Assembly (NCBI GenBank): GCA_950097015.1
Contig: CATNEN010000038.1
Location: 30,534,501-30,598,500, forward strand
DNA from: Macrostomum hystrix
Lineage: Eukaryota > Platyhelminthes > Macrostomidae
DNA: 64,000 nucleotides
Reading direction: 5' to 3'
A program made the translations under genes and the position numbers. Shown here one piece after another: positions 40,901-52,111 of the stretch (positions within the stretch are counted from its first letter, which is position 1; each line of letters begins with the position of its first letter). Below the pieces are notes generated by a model. It was not told the origin of the DNA. It did no database searches and was given only the letters and a program-made list of their open reading frames with translations.

Positions 40901-43900
40901 CCAGCGACGTTAAGCCGAGTAAGCAACAAAAACCGACCGTAGATGAGTCTTCCGATGCTTCAGATACCAGCGACAGGAATGCTCAAAGGCAACAAAGACC
41001 GCCCGTTGATGAATCTTTCGATGCCTCAGAAAGCAGCGACATGAAGCCCATAAAGCAACAAAGAACGCCTGTTGAGAAGTCTTCCGACGCTTCAGAAACC
41101 AGCGACGATAAGCCGAGTAAGCAACAAAGAGCGCCCGTGGATGAGTCTTTCGATGCTTCAGAAAGCAGCGACGTGAAGCCGCGCAAGCAACAAAACAACA
41201 AAAAAGAAGTCTCAAGAGCGCCCGTCGATGAATCTTTCGATGATTCAGAAAGCAGCGACGTGAAGCCGCGCAAGCAACAAAGCAACAAAAATGAAGACTC
41301 AAGTGTGCCCATCGATGAGACTTCTGACAAATCAGATACCAGCGACGGGAATCCTCAAAGGCAACAAAGACCACCCGTTGATGAGTCTTCCGACGCTTCA
41401 GAAAGCAGCGACGTAAAGCTAAGTAAGCAACAAAGACTGCCCGTTGATGAGTCGTCCGATGCATCCGATACCAGCGACAGGAATGCTCAAAGGCAACAAA
41501 GACCGCCCGTTGATGAATCTTTCAATGCTTCAGAAAGCAGTGACATGAAGCGCAGAAAGCAACAAAGAGCGCATGATGATGAGTCTTTCGACGCTTCAGA
41601 AACCAGCGACGTAAAGCCAAGTAAGCAACAAAGCAACAAAAAAGAAGACTCAAGAGCGCCCGTCGATGAGTCTTCTGACCAATCAGATGCCAGCGACGGG
41701 AATGCTCAAAGGCAACAAAGACCGCCCGTTGATGAGTCTTCCGACGCTTCAGAAAGCAGCGACGCGAAACCCAGAAAGCAACAAAGAGCACCCGTTGATG
41801 AATCTTTCGGTGCCTCAGAAAGCAGCGACATGAATCCCAAAAAGCAACAAAGAACGCCTGTTGAGAAGTCTTCCGACGCTTCAGAAACCAGCGACGATAA
41901 GCCGAGTAAGCAACAAAGAGCGCCCGTGGATGAGTCTTTCGATGATTCAGAAAGCAGCGACGTGAAGCCGCGCAAGCAACAAAGCAACAAAAAGGAAGAC
42001 TCAAGAGTGCCCATTGATGAGTCTTCTGACAAATCAGATACCAGCGACGGGAATGCTCAAAGGCAACAAAGACCGCCCGTTGATGAGTCTTCCGACGCTT
42101 CAGAAAGCATCGACATGGAGCCAATAAAGCAACAAAGAGCTCCTGTTGAGGAGTCTTCTAACGCTTCAGAAACCAGCTACGTAAAGCCGAGTAAGCAACA
42201 AAAAGCGCCTGTTGACGAGTCTTCTGACGCTTCAGAAACCAGCGACGTTAAGCCAATAAAGCAACAAAAACCGCCCGTTGATGAGTCTTCCGATGCTTCC
42301 GATACCAGCGACAGGAATGCTCAAAGGCAACAAAGACCACCCGTTGATGCATCTTTCGATGCTTCAGAAAGCAGCAACATGAAGCCCGGAAAGCAACAAA
42401 GAGCGCCCGTGGATGAGTCTTCCGACGCTTCAGAAAGCAGCGACGCGAAACCCAGAAAGCAACAAAGAGCGCCCGTAGATGAGTCTTCCGAATCATCAGA
42501 CACTAGCGACGTGAATGCTCAAAGGCAACAAAGACCACCGGTTTATGTGTCTTCCGATGCTTCAGATACTAGCCACATAAAGCCCAGAAAGCAACAAAAA
42601 GCGCCTGTTGACGAGTCTTCCGACGATTCAGAATCCAGCGACGTAAAGCCAAGTAAGCAACAAAGCAACAAAAAAGAAGACTCAAGAGTGCCCATTGATG
42701 AGTCTTCTGACAAATCAGATTCCAGCGACGGGAATGCTCAAAGGCAACAAAGACCGCCCGTTGATGAGTCTTCCGACGCTTCAGAAAGCAGCGACGTAAA
42801 GCCAAGTAAGCAACAAAGAGCACCCGTTGATGAATCTTTCGATGCTTCAGAAAGCAGCGACATGAAGCTCATAAAGCAACAAAGAGCGCATGATGATGAG
42901 TCTTTCGATGCTTCAGAAACCAGCGACGTAAAGCCGAGTAAGCAACAAAGAGCGCCCGTAGACGAGTCTTCGGAATCATCAGATACTAGCGACGTGAATG
43001 CTCAAAGGCAGCAAAGACCACCTGTTTATGTGTCTTCCGATGCTTCAGATACTATCGACGTAAAGACCCGAAAGCAACAAAGACTGCCCGTTTTTGAGTC
43101 CACCAAGGCTTCAGAACGTGACGGCATGAGACCCCGAAAGCTGCAAGGCCAGGCTCTTTATTCATCAGAGTCTAATGCCATAAAGCGCGGTGAAAAAAAG
43201 AGTCAAGAAGGGTCATCTCTTGATGAATATAGCGATGCTTCAGAGACTTCTGGGTCGAAGTCCAAGACACAGGAAAACCAGCTTACTCTTGATGAATCCA
43301 CAAATGATACAGAGATCATTAAAGCTCAACTGATGAAACAGGAAAAACACCAAAGGCCACAAACGAACGAAAGGTCTTTGGTGTCAAGAAATTTTGTCGA
43401 AAAGCTTTTGGATAAAACTGCCGCAGAAAATGCCTCTGAGAGCAAAATTCAGGATAGGCCTCAAAGAAAATCTTCTGATACGGATTCAACTGGCACGCTG
43501 GATGCAAGTGACACCGAAAGGAAGATTGTGTCACGTGACTCGCAGGAACCGAAGTCATCAGAAAATGTCGGGCGGCAGTTAATAAAAAGATCTTCAACAA
43601 GAAAGGCTTCGATTTCTGAGTCGTCCGAAGCATCAGAAGTTAACCAGAGTCAACATAATGAACAAACAATATCTTCGGATTCTGAATCGACAACCACATC
43701 TGGGGATGAAACAGTGGACGATGTTTCAGGGATTGGACGAGCCGGTAAAAGATCTGAACAATTTTCTGTTGGTGAAGAATCAGAAGAATCCGAAGGACCG
43801 GATAGCGACTCGACGATAACCGCGACTGAGAATTCCAAACGAAAACTTAAAACAACAAGCAAGCGAAGCAATTTTTCTGATTCTTTCAGCGAGGACGTCT

Positions 43901-45983
43901 CCTTGCGATCCGGTGAACAAAGACCAGTGCACAAGGAGGATGACAGCATAGGACGCACTCATTCAGTGCCTGATCTGAGAATCACGTCCGAAGAATCTTG
44001 TGTCAGTTCAGATGTCGACCGTCAGCTTCGAGAATTCGACAATCTGATTTCAAATGGCGCTTCAATGAGACTAGCGCATGTGGACCATTCCGCATTGCTA
44101 AATGACAGCTTGACAGCTAGACAGCGCAGCAGCTCAGAGTCTGATATTATTTCTGAAACAGCGATGGCAAAAGCCGCTAATCCGGAAGATGGAAAAGAGA
44201 TAACAATTGTCATCTGCGACAAGCGAAAACGTGAATTATCGATTTCCCGAAGCATGCCATCCATCTCATTGCTGAGAGACAGAAGAGCCAGCAATCTGTC
44301 TCACACCACTGCTGACTCAGTGGCTCTTCAGCAGTCTAGTCAGGCAGAATTCGAGCCGGAGCGACAAAGAGGCAATTCTGACAGCAGCGCAGCCAGCACC
44401 ACTTCAGCTAAGAGATTACCAGTTCAGATTTCAATCACAGATTGTCGCAACAGACTTACCAGCTCAAGGAGCCTGCCTTCATTCGTTCAAGGCGTTAGTC
44501 AGGGCGTTAAACAGAGCGATAGGGACACAGAAAAAAAAGCAAGCATGAATAATGACCATAAAGACGTGTCTGTCGGTAGGACAAGCAAAGAAGCAAATAG
44601 GGGAACTGAGCGCAGATCGTCCGGCTCGGACAACGAAGACGTGTACGGAACGCCCTCTAGGCATCAATTAATCCGGGCATTGCGTTCGTCTATGGAAAAG
44701 GCACTGCAAGAACGTCCGTCAAAGTCTTCGGACTCGGAAGATCCATCGGCCACTGGTCAAGAAAGGACTTCGACTAGCACACGAAGACGAGCTCCGATGG
44801 CGGAGGCCCCGCGGAGACCACCCCTGCTGGCTGTGCAACCCGCCTCCCGACAATTAAATTCGAATCCGACTCAACCAAAGCACTCCGTTTCGCCAACTAG
44901 AGCACGACGGGCACAGTCGAGTACAACCAGCAATTTTGAAAAGCCCGCGGACCTTAGCAATGATACCGAAGAACTTCAACGCAGACGCGCGGAGGATGCC
45001 AAACTGCATCATTCACTGATGAACGAAGCTCAACGTCGAGTGTTCAAGAGAGAACTAGAGCAGCAAGAAGAAGACGACCTGGCCGACTCCACAAGCGTTG
45101 ACACGGACAGTGAATTCACCGTCGCTCACGAGGTGCTCAATCCAGTCAAGGCTGTTCCGGAATTAACAAGCCAGAGAAAACACCAGATCTCTTCGGCGAC
45201 GCCAGCTGAACGACCTCAAGCCAGGAGGCCGATTGTTAAAGATCTACCAAAAGTCGCTCCGGCAACTTTGACTGTACGCAGACCGAAATCGGAAATATAC
45301 GCAGAAAAGTCAAACGAAGCAGACTTTTACGCTACGAAAAGTTTAGACAGAAGTAGGCCAGTCTGCTTGAAGCGCGATTCGTCCTTCGAGACCCTTTACG
45401 ATGGAGATCTGATAGAGAAACTCACTAAAGAGCCACAACCAGACTTAATGCCAAAGTTCGAGGTAGACCAGTCTGATACTTCGTTGTCTGAAGCAGAGCA
45501 GCCGAAAAATTATAATTTTTCGATCGACGATGCTGAAGACTCTATCATGTCCAATCACACTCTGTCGTCAACACCGACTAATTCAATTCAGGATTTAGGG
45601 TAAGCTGGTAATTGTGCTTGGCTGTACGTGTACTTATACTGACAACTAGAAGTTTTTTTGCTTCTCAAGGTGTCAAAGAGTTGACACCTTTTGTGATCCC
45701 TAATTTGTTTGGATGAGAAATTCGAGCGGATGTGGCGGTCCCCATCGGCCTTTCTGAGCAACGTGCAATGGCTGCTAATGTACATGGGACTATGTCACTA
45801 GACCTTTTGTCTATTGTCTGAAACTAAAACATAGCAAGGATAGCTGGAAAGTTCGTAATAATTCAAACCTTAAGCTAACATGATTTCAGGATAAACAATC
45901 CGCTTGAGATTTCAACAATGGAGCACTCGTTTGGTCCTGTTCGAGAAGCTGATGAATGCGAGGATGATTTCACTGAGATTTGA
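19981..45983 (+). CDS. giant coiled-coil and repeat protein, predicted 7563 residues, function unknown
   Basis: I assembled ten exons: 19981-20147, 21526-21748, 22071-22165, 22239-22383, 22743-22781, 22958-23022, 23110-23198, 23740-24034, 24120-45599 and 45890-45983 (TGA). All nine junctions have GT-AG signals and matching phase, and the sum is exactly 7564 codons. Residues about 55-200 contain heptad-rich coiled coil (IELIKLKRENAELNN, then QLETQLALREAQISQLTEAL, then ENAQLNATL). From about 374 on, one 21,480-bp exon encodes polar, Ser/Asp/Glu/Lys-rich, presumably disordered sequence. It includes 37 decapeptide units (about 1238-1607) and roughly 100 units of 22 residues (about 4444-6700). Near the C-terminus is a charged helical patch (ELQRRRAEDAKLHHSLMNEA). 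There is no signal peptide, membrane helix or known domain. The design recalls giant cytoskeletal proteins such as Futsch/MAP1B, but I see no MAP1 motif. Exon 22958-23022 has the weakest acceptor. An internal ATG at 23757 could start a shorter form. Confidence 0.75.
21024..21271 (+). repeat. tRNA-derived SINE, near full length
   Basis: It starts with an A-box-like TGGCAGAGCGGTTAG, then GTTCGCCTCTCGCGAC, then a B-box-like GAGCTCGATTCC, followed by a body that includes GGCTTGGGGGCTTGTC and ACAGTAAAAGTGTACACTGC. A second copy lies at 50733 and a truncated one at 7285. It is in intron 1 of the giant gene, in sense orientation. The internal promoter boxes would be read by RNA polymerase III. Confidence 0.85.
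21362..21515 (+). repeat. degenerate intronic tandem repeat next to a 3' splice site
   Basis: About six imperfect units of TTGGGAAATCCTTGTCTTTT plus a few bases, running up to the acceptor of exon 2 of the giant gene (CATTCTTCAG at 21525). It is much decayed compared with the other arrays. Confidence 0.6.
26713..27822 (+). repeat. coding repeat: 37 decapeptide units
   Basis: Within the giant exon, 27 units of 30 bp encode EREEGRPIAS with small changes (P/T, E/D/K). They run without a break into 10 diverged units of the type EHGDRNPVPS, which keep the 10-residue period and the P-V/I-x-S end. The sharp boundary near 27523 suggests that only the first part has been homogenised lately. Confidence 0.95.
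36331..43100 (+). repeat. coding repeat: about 100 units of 22 residues
   Basis: Within the giant exon, 66-bp units encode an acidic Ser-rich half (DESSDASETSD) and a basic half (VKPSKQQRAPV). Some units carry an 11-residue SNKKEDSRAPV module. Longer blocks are copied: 330-bp (five-unit) copies start at 38881, 39211, 40441 and 40771. A larger block beginning with SSDQSDASDG starts near 37741, 40090 and 41671. The reading frame is never lost. Confidence 0.95.
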
Positions 45984-46712
45984 TTCGATATATCTTGTTA
46001 ATGCAAACGTTTTTGCACCGGTGCAACATTTTATTAAATGAAATTGACAAAACAAAATTAACGGATGTCGCGTTTTTCAGAAGTGGGCAATCCGCTAATT
46101 GCTTGTCCAAACCTCCCAAATCCACGCCAAGCACCTTAAAAATAGTTTCTGCTACAGCGAAATATTAAATCAGGCCAATTTTATTTTGTGAAGTATAAAT
46201 ATATACAAGTTTATATTATTTTTTGAATGTGTAATCTGTCTTGTGTAAATGTTTTAAGTGTATTTGGTGCAATGCAGAACATAAGATTTCCAGTATAATT
46301 TGTATCGTAATTAACATGATGTTAGTGCTACGTACACAAACAAATATTTTCGCTTGTTTTCTACTCGTAATTAAAAAAATCGCATGCAGCAATGTACGAT
46401 CGAGAATGTGTGCCTTCATAATCGTTTGTTCGCCTGAGTGTTAATTTTTTTTTTGTCAATTGGTGTGACTTGCTACTCAACTCATTAATATATTGAATTG
46501 TCCATGCGTGCACGAACTGGTTGTATTTCATTTAATAGACATGAATTTTGATCGCATCGTTCTTTACTATTTCTTGATATCTTGATAAAGTCTTATATCT
46601 AAGCATGTACTCAGTATTTCGAAGACTGCTATAAAGACTTAATCGGCATTATTTTCATCGTTCAAGGGTACAATTCATAGCATTGCTTGAACAATAAACT
46701 GTTATAAAATTA
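45984..46712. other. 3' flank of the giant gene
   Basis: AT-rich and gene-free. ATTAAA/AATAAA hexamers near 46032, 46150 and 46691 are possible polyadenylation signals of the giant gene; I cannot choose between them. Confidence 0.4.
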
Positions 46713-47267
46713 ATCCCCCCCAACTCACGCTGTCACACGGGCACAAAAGTTAAGCAATGTCTTTAATTCTAGTCTCAGTATCGTGTGTAGGAACGACGAG
46801 CATGCAAAAGTGCCGTGACTCGTCGTGGCATCCTGATCACCAGCCGGTTGATGAACTCTTGGGGCAGCTGCTGCCAGGCATTCAGCACCGCCAGTCGCAA
46901 CTGTTCAGCATTCTGTGGTGCGTCCTGCTGAACTCTTCGCTTTACAAAGTCCCAGACATGCTCGATGGTGTTCGATCATGTCTGGAGACTTTGACGGCCA
47001 GTTCAATGTGCGAATGCCGAGCTGCTCCTTCAGCAGCTGCACGTGTGCTGCTCGATGTGGCGCAGCGTAGTCGTCTTGAAGCATGCAGTTCTGCGGGCCG
47101 CCAAAGGTTGTCGTAGCAAATGGCATAAACTGCTGCTGTAGCAGCTCTGCATAGGTCTGCCCTGCCTCCCCAAATCCCCCATGCCGCACTTTGCGCTCGC
47201 GTCTGGCGGCGGCGGCGGATGGCGTACAAAACTTTTGGGCCGTGTGACAGCGTGAGTTGGGGGGGTT
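46713..47267 (-). mobile_element. Tc1/mariner element, internally deleted, 555 bp
   Basis: Terminal inverted repeats start A(A/T)CCCCCCC and continue AACTCACGCTGTCACACGG on both ends, then CACAAAAGTT versus CCAAAAGTT. TA dinucleotides flank both sides (46711-46712 and 47268-47269), the usual Tc1 target duplication. Between the repeats only the C-terminal part of a transposase remains. The element is therefore non-autonomous. Confidence 0.9.
46775..47225 (-). pseudogene. Tc1/mariner transposase remnant, frameshifted
   Basis: The minus strand encodes the C-terminal catalytic part: MLQDDYAAPHRAAHVQLL (second catalytic Asp and the H-R-A context), then TLNWPSKSPDM. A small insertion of about four bases near 46975 then shifts the frame, and IEHVWDFVKRRV continues in the next frame to a stop at 46775. 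The N-terminal DNA-binding domain and the first catalytic Asp are missing. It cannot make an active enzyme. Confidence 0.85.
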
Positions 47268-47269
47268 TA

Positions 47270-49612
47270 GCTGAATTGCTGAGTATATTTTGTCGCTCGT
47301 CTCGCTGCCAATGACGCAGGACAGCGACGAACAAAAAATGCGCAGTGCCTCAGAGTCCCTTACGACCCCAATAATCGAGTTGCGATTGTGGTGAGACCTA
47401 CTTCCAGATGCCGAGCGGATTTTGACTGGATCCACTGACTACTTAAGTATAAGTTTATTATATAAGTTCTAAACGACAATTAAGTTAAGTCTGCAGTTCT
47501 CTGATCGTGTGTGGCATGAATGGCGCCATTCACTATGGGCTGGCCCCTGTAAATTAGCATCCTTAACTTGCTATGTATGCAATCGCAGCGCAAAATTATT
47601 ATAGGCACTTCATACGATTCATTTTCGCATCCACAAGGCAGCGAATCTTCTACGATGTCATTCTTCGTGGTGTTATGTTGGTGGTGGTGGTGTGGTCGAC
47701 TGTACGACGTTATTTCAAATTGCCGCGAAAGCGCCACTAAATTTTTGTTAGCTATCGATAGCGCAGCAACCCTTTTTGCCTAAAGTCGTCATGCAACATT
47801 CTAAAAACATATTTTATTATTTTCAGGGCCAATTGCGGCCAAATTTAGGCTGCAATCACAGAATGTTATTTGAATATTTCGTGACTGCAATAATGACTAC
47901 CGGTTTGTGACTAATATAAGACAACTAACACAAATAAACAGATTTTATTCTTGAACTTCCGCTTTAAAATATGCAGAGAGCATGACAGCAAAAAATCTTT
48001 ACATTGTTTGATTTCTAAACTAAACTTTACACGTTTCACAAAAACTATTCATGCTGCTCTTTCGTTTTACAGAGCCCAGATCCTTATTCGTTTAAAATCG
48101 TAAATGTTAGAATTTAAACATATAGACACAAAAGCAAAACGATGCTATTAACTTTGTTATAACGAATGATGTGTCAAATGTTACCGTACTATATTTAATT
48201 GGACCTATATTCGCATTATTCGCAATTGTTGAAAAACGAAAAAGAGCTATTAAGTTCACAGCTTTACTTGAAAACGTTTTAAAGCGTTTTAAGCACTTCA
48301 GTTGATTCCTTTAAGTAGACTGCTTAATTGCTTCTGCCGAAACATCTTTAAATAAATCGATATGCAAAAAAACGGTAAGGCCGTTACAATGAGTTTTTTG
48401 TTTTTAACATACTTCACAGTTTTTTTCTGTTCCTTAAGAAAGTTCCTAGTACGCTTAGTGCCACGAATTGTTAATACCATAAACTAAATAGCTAAAAGGC
48501 CAATGTGCAATTTCGCCTCGAAAAATACATGTGTAGTGCATTCCCGTTTTTCTTTTTTAATTTTAAATTGACTAATAAAGCTGCAATGAACAAGACTGGA
48601 CAATGAACAAGGCACTAAATATATTTTGTTGTTTATTGAGGCAACATTACAAATTTATTCATGAAATTCTATGCTGTTGTTGCTATTCTTTCCTAAATTT
48701 GCTGCTTTGATAGAATTTGTACATTTTAAAGCATTATGTAGTGTGTATAGGCCCTATACTTAACGTTGTAGTTTCAATTGGACATACATATAAAGCCAAT
48801 TGATAATTTAATACATACTTTTTTAATAAGACAATAATTATCGTTGCTGTTAGAATGCAAAGCTGCTATGATTATTGGTAATATTTTTTCTTTTTTTGTT
48901 TTGTACTGCACAGAAACTATGAAATTTTGTCTAACAATGACAAAAGCTATAAGAAATATTGTATATTAAGTATTGTTGAGTAAGACGGATGAGCTTGTTG
49001 ATAAGTTAAGAAATTACCAAACAGGGAGAATTTTCCAGCTTGTTAGAAAGTTAGATTGTACTGTATTGTACTGTTAGAAACGGATAATTTACCCATGAAC
49101 AGTTGAAAAAACAGTGCTAACTTAGTTTATTTAAAGTTAAATTGTTTAATTTGTATATATTATCCACTTTTGCGGCATAAACTATTCATCCGTGTGTGGG
49201 TTCTATTTGCTCAAAAAAGAAATAATTTGCCTTGAAAGTTAAACAGATAAAAGGTATGCATAGTCTGCCTCTTTAACCACTCATAATGTTTGAGCATCTG
49301 CATTGCTGTCTCTTATTCCTTTTTAATTGACTCGCATTATACTTTTTCTTGCAATGCTGCATTTTACAATTTGTGTTTTTAAGCTGTATGTATCCTATCC
49401 ACCATCCTTAAGGATTGTTTGTATGGAGTGTTTGTCTCTCCTCTTAGCAAGATAGTCACTGCTGCACTGAAGAATCAATAAAAATTTGTATTTTGGGAAA
49501 ATTGTAAATTTTCAAATCTGGACTTATCATTTATCAATCACTATTCGGTATATGTGTAGCCACTTATGAAATAAAGAGTCATAATTAGAATTTAGATTTG
49601 CTAAAAAATCAC
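47270..49612. other. gene-free region
   Basis: Mostly AT-rich. A short moderately GC-rich patch at 47280-47780 has no supported frame. The DAZAP2-like gene's promoter or a 5' non-coding exon should lie near the right end. Confidence 0.4.
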
Positions 49613-50077
49613 ATGTTTTCAAACCCACAAAACACAGATAAGCCGAGCTACCCAGGCCAGCAACAGCAGCAGCAGCAGCCCTATCCGCCAATGCAGCCGC
49701 AGCACTACCCGCCAATGCAGGGCCAATATCCACCGCAAGGTCCTCCGCCTCCGTACTACTATCAACCCCAGCAGCAGCCGCAGTATTATCCCCAGGCATC
49801 CTATCAGCAGCAGCCGCACTATCCGTATCCATCTGGCACAGTGGCGCCGCCACAGTATTCCATGCCTTCGACTGGCACCACGGTGGTAGTTCAGGGCGCG
49901 TTCGATCCTGGAGCTCGTTTTAGCGGCGTCTCTCAGCCGAACATCCCGCCGCCTCCGCCAGGCTGCATGCCGAATGCGGCTCAAATGGCCGCAATGCAAG
50001 GTCACACGGTGGTTGGTACCCAACGGCGAGACAATAATTTCTTCTGGGGCGAAACAGGAGGCGGTTGGACGTGGTGA
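49613..50077 (+). CDS. DAZAP2: DAZAP2-family protein
   Basis: Single exon of 154 residues from ATG 49613 (an in-frame TTG upstream is ignored). The N-terminal half is Gln/Pro/Tyr-rich, with PPPPYYY containing a PPPY WW-binding motif. The C-terminal half carries the family core: GTTVVVQGAFDPGARF, NIPPPPPGCMPNAAQMAAMQG, then TQRRDNNFFWG and a C-terminal GGGWTW, close to the GGYTIW end of vertebrate DAZAP2. Vertebrate DAZAP2 (168 residues) is an adaptor for RNA-binding and signalling proteins and enters stress granules; the same role is inferred. An upstream coding exon cannot be excluded, since the sequence before the ATG has no clear promoter. Confidence 0.9.
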   Translation: MFSNPQNTDKPSYPGQQQQQQQPYPPMQPQHYPPMQGQYPPQGPPPPYYYQPQQQPQYYPQASYQQQPHYPYPSGTVAPPQYSMPSTGTTVVVQGAFDPGARFSGVSQPNIPPPPPGCMPNAAQMAAMQGHTVVGTQRRDNNFFWGETGGGWTW

Positions 50078-50137
50078 ACCAGCCAGTTTTTTGTCCCCCG
50101 TTGTGCGTTAATTAACAGTAGCCATTGGCCAATGACA

Positions 50138-50143
50138 AATAAA
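50138..50143 (+). terminator. polyadenylation signal of the DAZAP2-like gene
   Basis: AATAAA about 60 bases after the stop codon, in the context GACAAATAAAGACC. Confidence 0.7.
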
Positions 50144-50732
50144 GACCCGTTATTTTTATAATAACTAATTTGGGCGTTCTCAATATAGTACATAGGCGAT
50201 TATACGATCACGGGCGCGAAACGGCGAGATGTCTCTGGAAAAAAACTCACCCAAAGCTTTTTTATCGGTTTTCCGCGTTATTTTCCGCGGTTTCTATGGT
50301 AAAATGGCGAAAGAGAGTAAATCAAAATGTCTATGGGAAAATCTGATTAAGGCAGCCTGGTGTAAATCTAAAGTGTCTATGGGTTTTTTCTTGTTTGCAG
50401 TTTATTAAAACATTTCGAGGTCGTAACAAAATTTAGCAATTACTGTAGTTTACAAAGAACCAAAATAAATGTGTTTTTTTATTACGTTTCGCCTTGTCTA
50501 CCAAATATTTTCGCTCGCTGACGCTAAATCTTAATCGCTTAAATGGCTTTTACTGTAGTGCCCTTGCGAAAAATTTCCGTTTTTGAGTTACAAAAAAATA
50601 CGATTTTAAATATTCCAGTTTAACATCCTTTACGGTAATTTTAATTTTTCACCATCTTGCAGAAAATGACATTTGACATTACAGAATATCGGATTGAAGA
50701 ATTTATAGAGAATTGAATTTGATGGCAATTCT
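50144..50732. other. gene-free region
   Basis: No supported gene. It contains short palindromic stretches near 50270 (TTTCCGCG) but nothing I can classify. Confidence 0.4.
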
Positions 50733-50975
50733 GCCCATTTCGCTGACTCCTGAGCACACACACATACAGGTGTGTACATCTGCCCTGACTTTCTCATCTT
50801 CATGCAGTATAAACTTTCACTGTGCCTTGGAGATTGTCTGTCATGGGCGTAAATTGCACGACAAGCCCCCAAGCCTTCTCCTCGCGGCAGCGCACCAAAT
50901 GAATGTGGCCTCGCTGCGGAATCGAGCTCAGGTACCTTAGTGCGAGAGGCGAACGCATTAGACCAATCACGACCC
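50733..50975 (-). repeat. tRNA-derived SINE, full-length copy
   Basis: On the minus strand it matches the copy at 21024 along its length: TGCGTTCGCCTCTCGCAC, GAGCTCGATTCCGC, GGCTTGGGGGCTTGTC, then TGTACACACCTGTA and GCTCAGGAGTCAGC. Indels and substitutions are spread evenly, so neither copy is recent. Confidence 0.85.
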
Positions 50976-50989
50976 CTTTGCTCTGGTAA

Positions 50990-52111
50990 ATAAGAGCGTA
51001 GGCTATAGGTTTAGTGTGTTTTTTTAACTTTCCCTAATACACTTTTCCATACTTTTCGGCTGTTTGCACAGCTTAATTTTCTGTAGCATCGCGTACCTTT
51101 TGTCTATTCAGTTGATTTGATTGATAATTCCTTTTAGAGTGAAACGAGTTTATTAACTTCTAAAATCTTACGTAATTTTTCCAAATGTAAAATAAACAAG
51201 ACACAGAAAAATGGCAATGAAGTTAAAAACAAGTCTCACAAGTGCTACTAAATTTAAACAAATAAAGATTGGTTTAAAATTAAGTAATGTTTATAAATAA
51301 TTGTGTTATATTCTTTGTTTTGTAACCTTTTGGACGTTAAATTTAATTACAATATAAAGCACGAAAATGGAAAAGAACATTAAACCCTTGTTTTTTGTGT
51401 ATTTTATTATCTTTTCCAACAAGATTTATATACATATATATTCTCATCTGCTACTACTGTCCATTTATACAATAAGAATCCGATTTCGTAATTTAGCGTG
51501 TTCGAATTATTAATTTTTAGCTAAATTAGGACAGTGCGCGTACTCTCGCAGTCCAACTAAAGTCAATTTTTAATTGATGACTCATTTTTTAATAGTTACG
51601 CACTTTCCGGGTTTGTTAGCCGGAGAATTACATCCGTTGCGTATTCTATATATAGGAATAGTTAAAAGAATATTTTATTTCGCTTTTTTTATCAGGAACT
51701 AAATAATCAATTATAAATTTCTGTGGGATAAGGAGTTTGTAAACCATTGTTTAGAGCTTCGGACTTTAAACCTAGAGGTCAGAAGTTCGAAAAGCAGACC
51801 AACAGAAACAAGGTTCGTGTCCTTGATACTTTATTCTTTATTGCTTCAGTCGATCAAACTGTTCCCCAGTCCACGGACATTATACATCAGTACACAGCCT
51901 TAGAGTGTCATTTGCACTTTTAAAAAATATTATTTCTTTTAGTTATAAAATCGAGAACAATAAAGATAAAGTTTATTTAAACGAAGATTATACTATTAGT
52001 GACAAAATTAGTTTGAATATGTGTAAAAATTCAGCAAAAAGTTCTGATAGATCGTAAATTTGAAAATGCGAACACAATACTACTAGATTTTGTGCGCAGT
52101 AGTAGATTTAT
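50990..52111. other. AT-rich gene-free region
   Basis: 3' of the type I membrane protein gene. At 51745-51800 there is a degenerate tRNA-Lys-like stretch (AGAGCTTCGGACTTTAAACC, then GAAGTTCGAA). Its stems do not pair, so it is probably a SINE or tRNA relic. Confidence 0.35.

Noticed and set aside
36125-42823. Many antisense frames with RRKTHQRAVFVAF-like repeats
   Set aside because: They are mirror frames of the 66-bp coding repeat on the other strand.
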